Below are positions 1 through 7,459 of a DNA stretch of 64,000 nucleotides, in pieces. Origin of the DNA: Azospirillum oryzae (GTDB lineage Bacteria; Pseudomonadota; Alphaproteobacteria; Azospirillales; Azospirillaceae); NCBI RefSeq assembly GCF_900177515.1, contig NZ_FXAK01000007.1, forward strand, positions 1,596,501-1,660,500, given 5' to 3'. The notes beneath the pieces are model-generated. The model did no database searches and was not told the origin of the DNA. It saw only the letters and a list, made by a program, of their open reading frames with translations. Positions within the stretch are counted from its first letter, which is position 1, and the number at the start of each line of letters is the position of its first letter. The translations under genes were made by a program, and so were the position numbers.

Positions 1-461
1 GGACCCTGGAGCGCCATCAGCGCCAGATCGTCCAGCAGCTCCACCTCGGCCTTGCCGGCCAGCTTCTCGCGCAGATGGGCGACGTCCTGCTCCTTGCAGG
101 CGGCATTCACCACCAGGAACAGGTGGTCGCCGGCATTGGTCACCATCAGGTCGTCGAGGATGCCGCCCTGCTCGTTCAGGAACAGCGTGTAGCGCATGCG
201 GCCCTGCGCCAGCCCCTTGATGTCGCCGGGAACCAGCGTTTCCAGGGCGGCGGCGGGATCGTCGCCGGTCAGGCGGACCTGCCCCATGTGGGACACGTCG
301 AACAGCCCGGCCTTCTCGCGGGTGTGCTGGTGCTCCTTCAGGATGCCCAGCGGATACTGCACCGGCATGTCATAGCCGGCGAAAGGCACCATGCGGGCGC
401 CAAGCTCGACATGGAGCGCGTGCAGCGGGGTGGTCTTGAGAGCGGTTGCGGCCTCGGTCAC
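1..461 (-). CDS. gcvT: Aminomethyltransferase (glycine cleavage T protein), N-terminal part
   Basis: The reading frame leaving the window at base 1 encodes the N-terminus of the glycine cleavage T protein, which moves the aminomethyl group from GcvH to tetrahydrofolate. Visible family signatures are MVPFAGYDMPVQYP, FDVSHMGQ, and GDIKGLAQGRMRYTLFLNEQGGILDDLM. I place the start at a GTG (459-461) because a GGAGG ribosome-binding site lies 7 bases upstream of it; the first codons read MTEAATALKTTPLHALH. The gene is preceded by a tandem glycine riboswitch on the same strand, which fits glycine-induced expression of the gcv operon. The 3' part lies outside the window. Confidence 0.95.
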   Translation of the reverse strand, partial: MTEAATALKTTPLHALHVELGARMVPFAGYDMPVQYPLGILKEHQHTREKAGLFDVSHMGQVRLTGDDPAAALETLVPGDIKGLAQGRMRYTLFLNEQGGILDDLMVTNAGDHLFLVVNAACKEQDVAHLREKLAGKAEVELLDDLALMALQG

Positions 462-514
462 GCGGGTCCTCCGACAGGGTTCTAGCGCCCGCGCCGGGAT
501 CGGCGCAGGAAGCT

Positions 515-742
515 GCCCCCTCTGTCTTGGACCTGAGAGATTCACCGCCGTCCGGTCGAGCCGGGCACCCGGTTTACTCCTTCGGTGAGTCGCGGCGACT
601 GGGCGCCGAGGCTGCTTTCCAGAGTTGCCTTATCCCCTTGCGGTCCTTTTGCCTGAGAGTTTCCGGGGGCGGTTGCTCCTTCGGCGCCGCCCGCGAACCT
701 GTCGATTCACGACAAGCCCACAAGCGATCTCTCCCGCGAGGG
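515..742 (-). promoter_or_regulatory. Tandem glycine riboswitch
   Basis: Read on the minus strand, two glycine aptamers follow one another directly before gcvT. Aptamer 1 (about 612-742) has the conserved GCCGAAGGAGCAA and CTCTCAGGCAAAAGGAC segments and closes with CTCTGGAAAG. Its 5' P1 strand, GGGAGAG, lies near 729-737. Aptamer 2 (about 515-600) has CACCGAAGGAGTAAACC and AATCTCTCAGGTCCAAGACAGAGG. Order, spacing and position before gcvT match the cooperative two-aptamer class that activates glycine catabolism. Confidence 0.95.
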
Positions 743-764
743 ATCATCGGCGTGATGGCGGCAC

Positions 765-792
765 AGTGTCGCGATTATACAAGTTTGTCAAT
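765..792 (-). promoter_or_regulatory. Candidate promoter of the gcv leader
   Basis: A perfect TATAAT stands at 779-774 on the minus strand, about 30 bases upstream of the riboswitch, so transcription would start near 767. A TTGACA also lies at 791-786, but only 6 bases from the TATAAT, too close to serve as its -35. No good -35 occurs at 16-18 bases, so only the -10 is supported. Confidence 0.35.
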
Positions 793-960
793 CAGCGCTC
801 TGGGCACCGTCACGGCTAAGTCGTTGAAACATCGTTCATTTGGAAATTTTCCTTTTCGGCGCACGCATTAGGTATACAAACCTACTTACCGCGTCACCCG
901 AGCTGGCCAGCCGTCGTCCATCGCGGGACCAATCCCAATCGACAGAGTGGAGAGCGCGCA

Positions 961-1794
961 ATGACCGTTCAGGCCTTCAACCCGTCCGACCTGTCACAGT
1001 CCGCGGCCAACTGGGCGGTTTCCCAGCGCATCGTCGGCAACTTCGCGCCCCATGCGCAGGTCGTCCCGAATCTGACCCTGGCGCTCGACCCTGGCAACCT
1101 TTTGAACGGCACCACCCTGACCGAGGTGAACGCCCAGTCCGTCGGGACCTTCGCGCCGCCGGCCAGTGGCTTCCGCATCGACCGCGTGGTGGTGGACCGC
1201 AGTACCGGCGCCGCGTCCATCGTCACCGGCACCGCTAACAGCCTGACCCCGCCGGCGATTCCGGCCGGCAAGCTGCCGGTGGCCCGCGTGATGTTGCTGC
1301 CGACGACCGACGCGATCACCAACGATGCGATCGTGGATGAGCGATCCTTCATCGACCTTACGGCCCCGACGCAGAACTCCGTCGTTGTCCGGGCTCACCG
1401 CAACAACGTCGGCCAGAACGGTATCACCAACAACAGTTGGGCCAAGGTCCTGCTGACCACGGCCGACATCAATATCGGCAACGCTTTCAACAACACGACC
1501 TCCCGCTTCCAGCCTTCCATCGCCGGCTACTATCTGCTTCACGCACAGGTGATGATGAACTGCGGCGCCAACGGGTCGATTTACGCGGGGCTCTACCTCA
1601 ACGACGCCAATATCGCCCTGTGCCGATCCCTCACCCCCATGTCCACCCCGACCTATGCCGCCACGACTTCGGTGACCTACATGAACGGGACGACGGATTA
1701 CGTGGAGATGAAGGTGCTCAATACCATTATCACCGATGGCATTCTCGATGGCACGCCGACGGCAACCTTCTTCACCGCAAGCCGACTGGCGTAA
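961..1794 (+). CDS. Phage-tail-like protein with C1q-like C-terminal domain
   Basis: A 277-residue protein with no signal peptide or membrane segment. Residues 1-130 resemble the N-terminal part of phage tail or baseplate accessory proteins, with the string FRIDRVVVDRSTGAASIVTG. Residues 155-277 look like a C1q/TNF-like jelly roll (SWAKVLLTTADINIGNAF, RFQPSIAGYYLLHAQVMM, YAGLYLNDANIA, and a late TDYVEMKV strand), a fold common at the ends of phage fibres. The start ATG follows GGAGAG. The gene is monocistronic, ends at a strong terminator, and has no other phage gene around it. It may be a domesticated fibre or a receptor-binding or secreted lectin-like protein. I cannot name it further. Confidence 0.7.
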   Translation: MTVQAFNPSDLSQSAANWAVSQRIVGNFAPHAQVVPNLTLALDPGNLLNGTTLTEVNAQSVGTFAPPASGFRIDRVVVDRSTGAASIVTGTANSLTPPAIPAGKLPVARVMLLPTTDAITNDAIVDERSFIDLTAPTQNSVVVRAHRNNVGQNGITNNSWAKVLLTTADINIGNAFNNTTSRFQPSIAGYYLLHAQVMMNCGANGSIYAGLYLNDANIALCRSLTPMSTPTYAATTSVTYMNGTTDYVEMKVLNTIITDGILDGTPTATFFTASRLA

Positions 1795-1821
1795 TCTCTC
1801 TGCCTTGAACTCGCAAAGTTG

Positions 1822-1856
1822 AAGGAGCGCCCACATTCTGTGTGGGCGCTCCTTTC
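1822..1856 (+). terminator. Rho-independent terminator
   Basis: A perfect 14-bp stem (1822-1835 with 1841-1854) with a 5-base loop lies 28 bases after the phage-tail-like gene. The palindrome could also serve the convergent lipoprotein gene on the minus strand. Confidence 0.8.
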
Positions 1857-1888
1857 AAGCGATCAATCAACTGGAAACCCGAAAACGC

Positions 1889-2491
1889 TTACTTCTTCAT
1901 CTGCGTCCGGTTGAAGTTCAGCTGCTCCGGCGTCAGCTGGAAGCCGAGATAGATCTTCCAGTCCTTGGCGTTGGCGTCCTTGGGCAGCGGGATCTTCGGC
2001 GTCAGTTCCTCGCGGGTGCCGGCGCGCGGCTGACCGGGGACGAAGGTCACGTCTGTGTCGAAATAGGCCTTCGACACCAGCGTGTCGTCCGGCTGGGCCA
2101 ATGCTACGAAATACTGGTATTTGGCGGTGTTGCCCTGAAGCGCCGGACCGCGCTCGGCCACCAGATAGACGTTCACGTTCACAGTGACGCCGCTGCTGGT
2201 GTAGTCGCAGCTGCCGGTGAAATCGACCAGGGCGGCGCGCGACTCCAGATCGGTCAGATCCTTGCCGCCGGGACGGAAGACCGTCACTTCCTGCAGGTCG
2301 CGGACGATGTTGACCTTCGGGCAGGCCAGTGCCGCCTCCGACGGATTCGTCGGTCCCATCCCCATGCCGGAGCAGCCGGAAAGCACCAGCACGGCCCCGG
2401 CCGCGAGCAGCGCAGGGCGGCCCATCCCAAAGAGGGACGCCAGCAGGCTTTTCCGGGCGGGGGTTCCTATATTACGGTCGCGGCGGTCCAT
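1889..2491 (-). CDS. Lipoprotein of unknown function
   Basis: A 200-residue lipoprotein. From the ATG at 2491 the N-terminus has a basic stretch, a hydrophobic segment (ALLAAGAVLVLSGC) and an LSGC lipobox with Cys40, so it should be lipid-anchored in the envelope. The open frame extends upstream to 2605, but that part is not signal-like and would bury the signal, so I prefer 2491. The mature part has CPKVNIVRDLQEVTVFRPGGKDLTDLES and a GSCDYTSSGVTVNVNVYLVAERGP stretch seen in conserved alphaproteobacterial lipoproteins of unknown role. It is divergent from ispH, sharing the 150-base region between them. Confidence 0.75.
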   Translation of the reverse strand: MDRRDRNIGTPARKSLLASLFGMGRPALLAAGAVLVLSGCSGMGMGPTNPSEAALACPKVNIVRDLQEVTVFRPGGKDLTDLESRAALVDFTGSCDYTSSGVTVNVNVYLVAERGPALQGNTAKYQYFVALAQPDDTLVSKAYFDTDVTFVPGQPRAGTREELTPKIPLPKDANAKDWKIYLGFQLTPEQLNFNRTQMKK

Positions 2492-2645
2492 CGGTTCGGC
2501 CTGATCGGTTGACGGGCTGTTGGACCGCGACTTTAGTGTCCCAGCTTGACCGGCACAAGACCGCGCGGCGGTTCTATCCCTTGTGACCGTCTGGCGCAGG
2601 ACCACCTAAGGGCGACCCACTCCACGCAAGGGCGGTACAGCGCAT

Positions 2646-3623
2646 ATGACCACGACCTCTCCCCAGGCCACCCGGCCCTTGACGATCCTGCTGGCGGCGC
2701 CGCGCGGTTTCTGCGCCGGGGTGGACCGGGCGATCCAGATCGTCGAGACGGCGCTCGACCGCTTCGGGGCTCCGGTCTATGTCCGGCATGAGATCGTTCA
2801 CAACCGCTTCGTGGTCGAAAGCCTGGAAGCCAAGGGCGCCGTCTTCGTCGACGAGCTGACCGAGGTGCCGGACGGCCGCCCGGTGGTCTTCTCAGCCCAT
2901 GGCGTGCCGAAATCGGTGCCGCAGGCGGCCGAGGCGCGCGGGCTGTTCTATCTCGACGCCACCTGCCCGCTGGTCAGCAAGGTCCACCGCGAGGCCGAAC
3001 GGCATTTCGAGGACGGCAAGCAGATCGTCCTGATCGGCCATGCCGGCCACCCGGAGGTGATCGGCACCATGGGCCAGCTGCCCGACGGCGCCGTGGTGCT
3101 GGTGGAGACGGTGGCCGACGTGGCGACGCTTGAGGTGACCGACCCGGAAAACCTCGCCTACGCCACCCAGACCACCCTCTCGGTCGATGAGACGACGGAG
3201 ATCCTTGCGGCGCTGCAGGCCCGCTTCCCCGCCATCGCCGGGCCGAAGAAGGAAGACATCTGCTACGCCACCACCAACCGTCAGGCAGCGGTGAAGGCCA
3301 TCGCCCCGAAGGTGGATGCGCTGCTGGTGCTGGGGGCGCCGAACTCCTCCAACTCCAAGCGGCTGGTGGAGGTGGCGAAGACCCATGGCTGTCCGGCCGC
3401 CCAGCTGGTCCAGCGCGCCGCCGATATTGATTGGAGCGCGCTGGCCGGCGTCGCCCGCCTCGGCATCACCGCCGGCGCGTCGGCGCCGGAAGTGCTGGTC
3501 GAGGAAGTCATCGAGGCCGCCCGCGCCCGTTTCGACGTGACGGTGGAGGAACTGCGCACGGCGACGGAGAACATCGTCTTCAAGCTGCCGCGCGCGTTAT
3601 CGGTCGAGCGGGAGGAGGTTTGA
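2646..3623 (+). CDS. ispH: 4-hydroxy-3-methylbut-2-enyl diphosphate reductase
   Basis: IspH (LytB) makes IPP and DMAPP from HMBPP in the last step of the methylerythritol phosphate pathway, using a [4Fe-4S] cluster. The three cluster cysteines are visible: Cys23 in RGFCAGVDRA, Cys107 in LDATCPLVSKVH and Cys206 in EDICYATTNRQ. The substrate motifs SAHGVPKS, GHAGHPEVIG, TQTTLSVDE and APNSSNSKRL are intact. At 325 residues it has the usual length. It is followed 80 bases later by a small membrane protein gene on the same strand. Confidence 0.97.
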   Translation: MTTTSPQATRPLTILLAAPRGFCAGVDRAIQIVETALDRFGAPVYVRHEIVHNRFVVESLEAKGAVFVDELTEVPDGRPVVFSAHGVPKSVPQAAEARGLFYLDATCPLVSKVHREAERHFEDGKQIVLIGHAGHPEVIGTMGQLPDGAVVLVETVADVATLEVTDPENLAYATQTTLSVDETTEILAALQARFPAIAGPKKEDICYATTNRQAAVKAIAPKVDALLVLGAPNSSNSKRLVEVAKTHGCPAAQLVQRAADIDWSALAGVARLGITAGASAPEVLVEEVIEAARARFDVTVEELRTATENIVFKLPRALSVEREEV

Positions 3624-3704
3624 CGGCGCCGGAACCCGGTCGCGGGGCGGCGCGTTGCTTCAGGCGGAGCGCACGCTCCGCCGTGACGAGCGTGAGGTGA
3701 AGCC

Positions 3705-3947
3705 TTGGTGGGTTGGATCATTCGGACGCTGGTGTTGTGCTTCGTCGTCGGCTTCGTGCTGTCGTTCCTGCGCATCGATCCGGCCAGCATCCTGACGAAC
3801 AGCTGGCAGACGGTGCAGGACATCGTCGCATTGATGATCGACGCCGGCCGCTGGGCACTGCCCTACATCCTGATCGGTGCCGTCATCGTGGTGCCGCTGT
3901 CGGTGATCGGGCTGGTGCTGCGCTGGCGCTCGCGCCCGCCCTCATAG
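3705..3947 (+). CDS. Small two-helix membrane protein (DUF6460-like)
   Basis: An 80-residue protein with two transmembrane helices: residues 3-22 (WIIRTLVLCFVVGFVLSFL) and 52-73 (ALPYILIGAVIVVPLSVIGLVL). Between them sits IDPASILTNSWQTVQDIVALMIDAGRW, and the tail is basic. The pattern resembles the small alphaproteobacterial DUF6460 family, of unknown function; that match is from memory. The start is a TTG at 3705 or the GTG at 3708, behind GAGGTGAAG. It could be cotranscribed with ispH. Confidence 0.65.
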   Translation: MVGWIIRTLVLCFVVGFVLSFLRIDPASILTNSWQTVQDIVALMIDAGRWALPYILIGAVIVVPLSVIGLVLRWRSRPPS

Positions 3948-3962
3948 GCGTCGCTGTCTGGA

Positions 3963-4030
3963 ACCCGGACAAAAAAACAGGAGGCACCGGAACCGGAGCC
4001 TCCTGTGAAACAGGGAGGGTTAGAGACAGT
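3963..4030 (-). ncRNA. FNR-box small RNA, copy A
   Basis: A short transcription unit with no open reading frame. On the minus strand it starts near 4028, 41-42 bases from the centre of an FNR/FixK palindrome (4063-4076). It begins with TGTCTCTAACCCTCCCTG (4028-4011), identical in copies B and C. It ends in a terminator hairpin (stem 4006-3998 with 3985-3977) followed by seven T (3977-3971), giving about 58 nt. The -10 region is TAGACC (4040-4035). The CCCTCCC segment is complementary to Shine-Dalgarno sequences, so an antisense role on translation is likely. Family and function are inferred. Confidence 0.7.
3971..4006 (-). terminator. Terminator of small RNA copy A
   Basis: A 9-bp stem (ACAGGAGGC paired with GCCTCCTGT) with a possible inner CCGG/CCGG extension, followed on the minus strand by TTTTTTT. 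Confidence 0.85.
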
Positions 4031-4062
4031 CATAGGTCTACGCCCACATCCCCCATCCCGCC

Positions 4063-4076
4063 TTGATGCATGTCAA
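4063..4076 (-). promoter_or_regulatory. FNR/FixK-type box of small RNA A
   Basis: The minus strand reads TTGACATGCATCAA, one base off the TTGAT-N4-ATCAA consensus. Its centre is about -41.5 from the predicted start, the position for direct activation by FNR/FixK-type regulators. Confidence 0.65.
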
Positions 4077-4107
4077 CGGACAGGCATTTTCCGTCACCCT
4101 CCCGCCT

Positions 4108-4175
4108 GAAAAGAAAAGCCGGAGACATCCATGCGGATGCTCCGGCTCAGTGATACAGGGAGGGTTAGAGACAAG
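4108..4175 (-). ncRNA. FNR-box small RNA, copy B
   Basis: This is the upstream member of the tandem pair, about 66 nt long, from about 4174 to 4108. It has the same 18-base 5' segment as A and C (4173-4156), then a different linker (TATCACT) and a hairpin (4147-4140 with 4124-4117, plus an inner 5-bp helix 4139-4135/4130-4126), ended by TTTTCTTTT. The -10 is GATAAG (4187-4182). The FNR box lies 35 bases upstream of the shared segment. Copies A and B differ in their 3' halves, as sibling RNAs made by duplication often do. Confidence 0.72.
4109..4147 (-). terminator. Terminator of small RNA copy B
   Basis: The stem AGCCGGAG/CTCCGGCT is extended past a bulged base by CATCC/GGATG with a 4-base loop, and is followed on the minus strand by TTTTCTTTTC. 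Confidence 0.85.
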
Positions 4176-4208
4176 AAGGACCTTATCCGGAAGCGCATAG
4201 TCCGTTCG

Positions 4209-4222
4209 TTGATCTGCATCAA
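4209..4222 (-). promoter_or_regulatory. FNR/FixK box of small RNA B
   Basis: The minus strand reads TTGATGCAGATCAA, a perfect TTGAT-N4-ATCAA palindrome centred near -41.5 of the predicted start at 4174. Confidence 0.75.
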
Positions 4223-4283
4223 AAGAGGCGAAAATCTCTGCGATCCGTTCGCGTCGTTCCGTCGCAGCGGTTGGTCGGCCCAC

Positions 4284-5369
4284 TCAGCCGAGAATCTCCG
4301 CCAGCGCCACCACCAGCGCCTTGTTCTCCTCCTCGCGGCCAACGGTGATGCGCAGGCAGTCGGACAAGCCGTACTCGGTCACCGGCTTCACCAGGATGCC
4401 GCGGCGGGCGAGATGGTCGATGACCGCCTGGGTGCCCAGCGACGGATCTGTCGGCACGCGGGCCAGCACGAAATTGCAGACGCTGGGATAAACGCGCAGC
4501 CCCACCCGCTCCAACTCGCGCGACAGCCAGGGCAGCCACCGCGCATTGTGGGCGAAGGTCGCCTCCTCATGCTCCGCGTCGCTGAGCGCGGCGGCGGCGG
4601 TCACCTGGGCGGGAAGCGAGACGTTGAAGGTGCCGCGGATGGCGTTCACCGCCTCGATCACCGTGGCGGGACCATAGCCCCAGCCGACCCGCAAGCCAGC
4701 CAGCCCGTGCATCTTGGAGAATGTGCGGATCAGCATGACGTTGTCGGAATTCTCGACGATCTCCGTACCGTCGCTGTAATCCGGCAGCCGGCAATAGTCG
4801 GCATAGGCCGAATCCAGCACCAGCAGCGTGCTCGACGGCAGGCCGGCGCGCAGGCGCTGCACCGCCTCCGCCGGAATGTAGGTGCCGGTCGGGTTGTTGG
4901 GGTTGGCGAGGAAGCAGATCTTCGTGCGCTCGCTGGCGCGGTCGATCATCGCCTCCACATCCACCACCATGTCGCGCTCGGCCGCGACCACCGCGGTGGC
5001 GCCGGAGGCGCGGATCGCCTTGAGAAAACCGCGATAGCCCCGCTCGTGGCACAGAACCTCGTCACCGGGGCCGGCGAAGGCCTGTGCGACCAGATGGATC
5101 AGTTCCTCCGACCCGGCGGTGCAGACGATTCGGTCGGCATCGATTGAATGACGGCGCGCGATGGCGTGGCGCAGCGGTTCCTGGTCCCAATCGGGATAGC
5201 AATGGATGCGTGTGGCCGCCTCGCAATAGGCGTCCAGCGCCAGCGGGCTGGGTCCGAGCGGATTGTGGGTGAGCGACAGGTCGATCCACCGGCGGCCGTC
5301 GCGAGGCGGGCGAGCGGGACGGTACGGCTTGATCTGGCCAACGCTGGGACGGGGGCTGAGCAGGTCCAT
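4284..5369 (-). CDS. hisC: Histidinol-phosphate aminotransferase family protein
   Basis: A 361-residue class I/II PLP aminotransferase of the HisC type, which transaminates imidazole-acetol phosphate with glutamate. Fold signatures in order: LSLTHNPLGPSP (32-43), CTAGSEELIHL (83-93), ANPNNPTGTYIP (155-166), LVLDSAYADY (183-192), and TFSKMHGLAGLRVGW (216-230), whose Lys219 should bind PLP. The substrate arginine is in CLRITVGR near the C-terminus. It lies after the aap operon but is separated from it by two hairpins, so it is probably transcribed on its own. A paralogue acting on aromatic or other amino acids cannot be excluded, since no other his gene adjoins it. Confidence 0.85.
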   Translation of the reverse strand: MDLLSPRPSVGQIKPYRPARPPRDGRRWIDLSLTHNPLGPSPLALDAYCEAATRIHCYPDWDQEPLRHAIARRHSIDADRIVCTAGSEELIHLVAQAFAGPGDEVLCHERGYRGFLKAIRASGATAVVAAERDMVVDVEAMIDRASERTKICFLANPNNPTGTYIPAEAVQRLRAGLPSSTLLVLDSAYADYCRLPDYSDGTEIVENSDNVMLIRTFSKMHGLAGLRVGWGYGPATVIEAVNAIRGTFNVSLPAQVTAAAALSDAEHEEATFAHNARWLPWLSRELERVGLRVYPSVCNFVLARVPTDPSLGTQAVIDHLARRGILVKPVTEYGLSDCLRITVGREEENKALVVALAEILG

Positions 5370-5433
5370 AACCTCGGTCTCCGTAAGCGGATCGGTCGAA
5401 CAGCACGTCAGGCGACCGATTGAACCGCAAACC

Positions 5434-5524
5434 GGTGCGCGACGCCACAGGACATTGCGTCGCGCACCGCAAATCGAGGTGTTTTATTTCCAAATAGCAG
5501 GCCGGACGGAACCGCCGGCCTGCT
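5434..5524 (-). terminator. Two hairpins between aapP and hisC
   Basis: The stem 5524-5515/5505-5496 (AGCAGGCCGG/CCGGCCTGCT) comes just after the aapP stop and is followed by ATTTGGAAATAAAA. A second perfect 12-bp stem (5468-5457/5445-5434) comes next, with no T-tract. The first probably weakens or ends aap transcription. The second may be a leader structure of hisC. Confidence 0.45.
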
Positions 5525-5531
5525 GCCCGGA

Positions 5532-6317
5532 TCAGTGGTTTAGAATTTGGCTGAGGAAGAGGCGTGTGCGGTCCGACTTCGGGTTGGAAAAGAACTCGTC
5601 CGGCGTGTCCTGCTCCACGATCTCGCCGCGGTCCATGAAGATGACGCGGTCGGCGACCGACTTGGCGAAGCCCATCTCGTGCGTCACGCACAGCATGGTC
5701 ATGCCGTCCTCGGCCAGCCCGATCATGACATCCAGCACCTCCTTGACCATTTCGGGGTCCAGCGCGGACGTCGGCTCGTCGAACAGCATCACCTTCGGGC
5801 TCATGCACAGCGACCGCGCGATGGCGACGCGCTGCTGCTGGCCGCCGGACAGCTGGCCGGGATACTTCCTGGCCTGCTCGGCGATGCGCACCCGCGTCAG
5901 GTAGCTCATCGCCCGCTCTTCCGCTTCCGCCTTCGGCATCTTGCGGACCCAGATCGGGGCGAGCGTGCAGTTCTCCAGCACCGTCAGATGCGGGAACAGG
6001 TTGAAGTGCTGGAACACCATGCCGACTTCGCGGCGGACAAGCTCGATGTTCTTCAGGTTGTTGGTCAGCTCGATTCCGTCGATGACGATCGTGCCCTTCT
6101 GATGCTCCTCAAGCCGGTTCAGGCAGCGGATCATCGTCGATTTGCCCGACCCCGACGGGCCGCAGACGACGATACGCTCGCCCTTCTGGACGTTGAGGTT
6201 GATGTTCTTCAGGACGTGGAACTCGCCGTACCATTTGTTGACGCCCGTGCAGCGGATGATCTCCTCGCCGCTGAGGGTATGCTTCGGCTTGGTGCCCTGG
6301 GACATGGCCTGGGACAT
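5532..6317 (-). CDS. aapP: General L-amino acid ABC transporter, ATP-binding protein
   Basis: The 261-residue ATPase of the polar amino acid (HAAT) uptake family. Visible are Walker A GPSGSGKST (53-61), the Q-loop VFQHFNLFPH (101-110), the signature LSGGQQQR (156-163), Walker B VMLFDEPTSALDPE (176-189) and the switch histidine in VTHEMGFA. It energises import through AapQM. It is the last gene of aapJQMP on the minus strand, 30 bases after aapM. The ATG at 6317 is followed by a second possible start, Met5. The order and the long permeases match AapJQMP, which takes up a broad range of L-amino acids in rhizobia and related bacteria. Confidence 0.93.
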   Translation of the reverse strand: MSQAMSQGTKPKHTLSGEEIIRCTGVNKWYGEFHVLKNINLNVQKGERIVVCGPSGSGKSTMIRCLNRLEEHQKGTIVIDGIELTNNLKNIELVRREVGMVFQHFNLFPHLTVLENCTLAPIWVRKMPKAEAEERAMSYLTRVRIAEQARKYPGQLSGGQQQRVAIARSLCMSPKVMLFDEPTSALDPEMVKEVLDVMIGLAEDGMTMLCVTHEMGFAKSVADRVIFMDRGEIVEQDTPDEFFSNPKSDRTRLFLSQILNH

Positions 6318-6347
6318 GGGTCTTGCTTCTCCCTTGACGGCGTTGAT

Positions 6348-7454
6348 CTAGCGGCGATGGCCGCGATTGAGATCGCGTTCGAGCTTCTGGCTGTATTTCG
6401 ACATGCTGAAGCAGAAGATCCAATAGATCACGCCGATGAACAGATAGGCCTCGCGGTAGAAACCGCGCCAGGACGGGTCGGACAGCGCGGCCTTCGCGGT
6501 GCCGAGCAGGTCGTACAGGCCGATGATGATGACGAGCGAGGTGTCCTTGAAGAAGCTGATGAAGGTGTTCACCAGCGGCGGGATGGCGATGGCCAGCGCC
6601 TGCGGCAGGATGATCTTGCGCATCTTCTGCCAATAGCTGAGCCCCAGCCCATCGGCCGCCTCATACTGCCCCTTCGGGATCGCCTGCAGGCCGCCGCGGA
6701 TCGCTTCCGCCATATAGGCGGCGGCGAACATGATGAAGGCGATCTGCGCGCGCAACAGCTTGTCGACGGAAACGCCGTTCGGCAGGAACAGCGGCAGCAT
6801 CACCGACGCCATGAACAGCAGGCTGATCAGCGGCACGCCGCGGATCAGCTCGATGTAGGTGACGCACAGCACCTTCACCGCCGGCATGTCCGACCGCCGG
6901 CCCAGCGCCAGCAGGATCGACACCGGGAAGGCCACGGCCAGACCGATCACCGACAGGATGATGGTCAGCGGCAGGCCGCCCCACAGCGTGTTCTCGACAT
7001 AGGTCAGGCCGAAGACGCCGCCCCACATCAGGATCGCCACCAGCGTCAGCCCGGCGGCCCAGACCAGCCCGAACCACGGCTTCCAGAAGCGGCGGTCGCA
7101 GCTGGCGACCAGCAGCGCGATGAAGACGCAGATGGTCAGAAGCGGACGCCACTGCTCATCCCACGGGAACATCCCGAACATGATGAAGCGCAGCTTCTCG
7201 CCGATGAAGCCCCAGCAGGCGCCGCCGGCATCCTGCCGGCAGACCGTGGAGGTCGAATCGAAGCCATGCGCGTTGACCAGCAGCCATCCGACGAAGGGCG
7301 GGATCGCCGAAACCAGCAGCGCCAGGACCAGAATGGTCAGGATGGCGTTGTACCAGCTGTTGAACAGGTTGCTCCGCAGCCACGCAATGGGGCCGACGGT
7401 GTTGGCCGGCGGACGCTCGTCCGGCAGGCCGACGCTTTGCACGTTGTCGGTCAT
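6348..7454 (-). CDS. aapM: General L-amino acid ABC transporter, permease
   Basis: A 368-residue inner-membrane permease. Hydrophobic segments span the protein, with N-terminal helices (NAILTILVLALLVSAIPPFVGWLLV) ahead of the conserved C-terminal permease domain. The EAA loop reads EAADGLGLSYWQKMRKIILPQAL (about 284-306) and contacts the ATPase. The extra N-terminal membrane region is typical of AapM and BztC rather than the shorter HisM type. The stop of aapQ lies 5 bases upstream of its start, so the two are translationally linked. It forms a heterodimer with AapQ. Confidence 0.92.
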   Translation of the reverse strand: MTDNVQSVGLPDERPPANTVGPIAWLRSNLFNSWYNAILTILVLALLVSAIPPFVGWLLVNAHGFDSTSTVCRQDAGGACWGFIGEKLRFIMFGMFPWDEQWRPLLTICVFIALLVASCDRRFWKPWFGLVWAAGLTLVAILMWGGVFGLTYVENTLWGGLPLTIILSVIGLAVAFPVSILLALGRRSDMPAVKVLCVTYIELIRGVPLISLLFMASVMLPLFLPNGVSVDKLLRAQIAFIMFAAAYMAEAIRGGLQAIPKGQYEAADGLGLSYWQKMRKIILPQALAIAIPPLVNTFISFFKDTSLVIIIGLYDLLGTAKAALSDPSWRGFYREAYLFIGVIYWIFCFSMSKYSQKLERDLNRGHRR

Positions 7455-7459
7455 GGCCG

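Noticed and set aside
774..791. TTGACA and TATAAT close together upstream of the gcv riboswitch
   Set aside because: Only 6 bases separate them, so they cannot form one sigma-70 promoter; only the TATAAT was kept.
4131..5147. Long open frame antisense to hisC (and many similar ones)
   Set aside because: These are typical of GC-rich coding DNA; composition is His/Arg/Gln-rich without recognisable domains.
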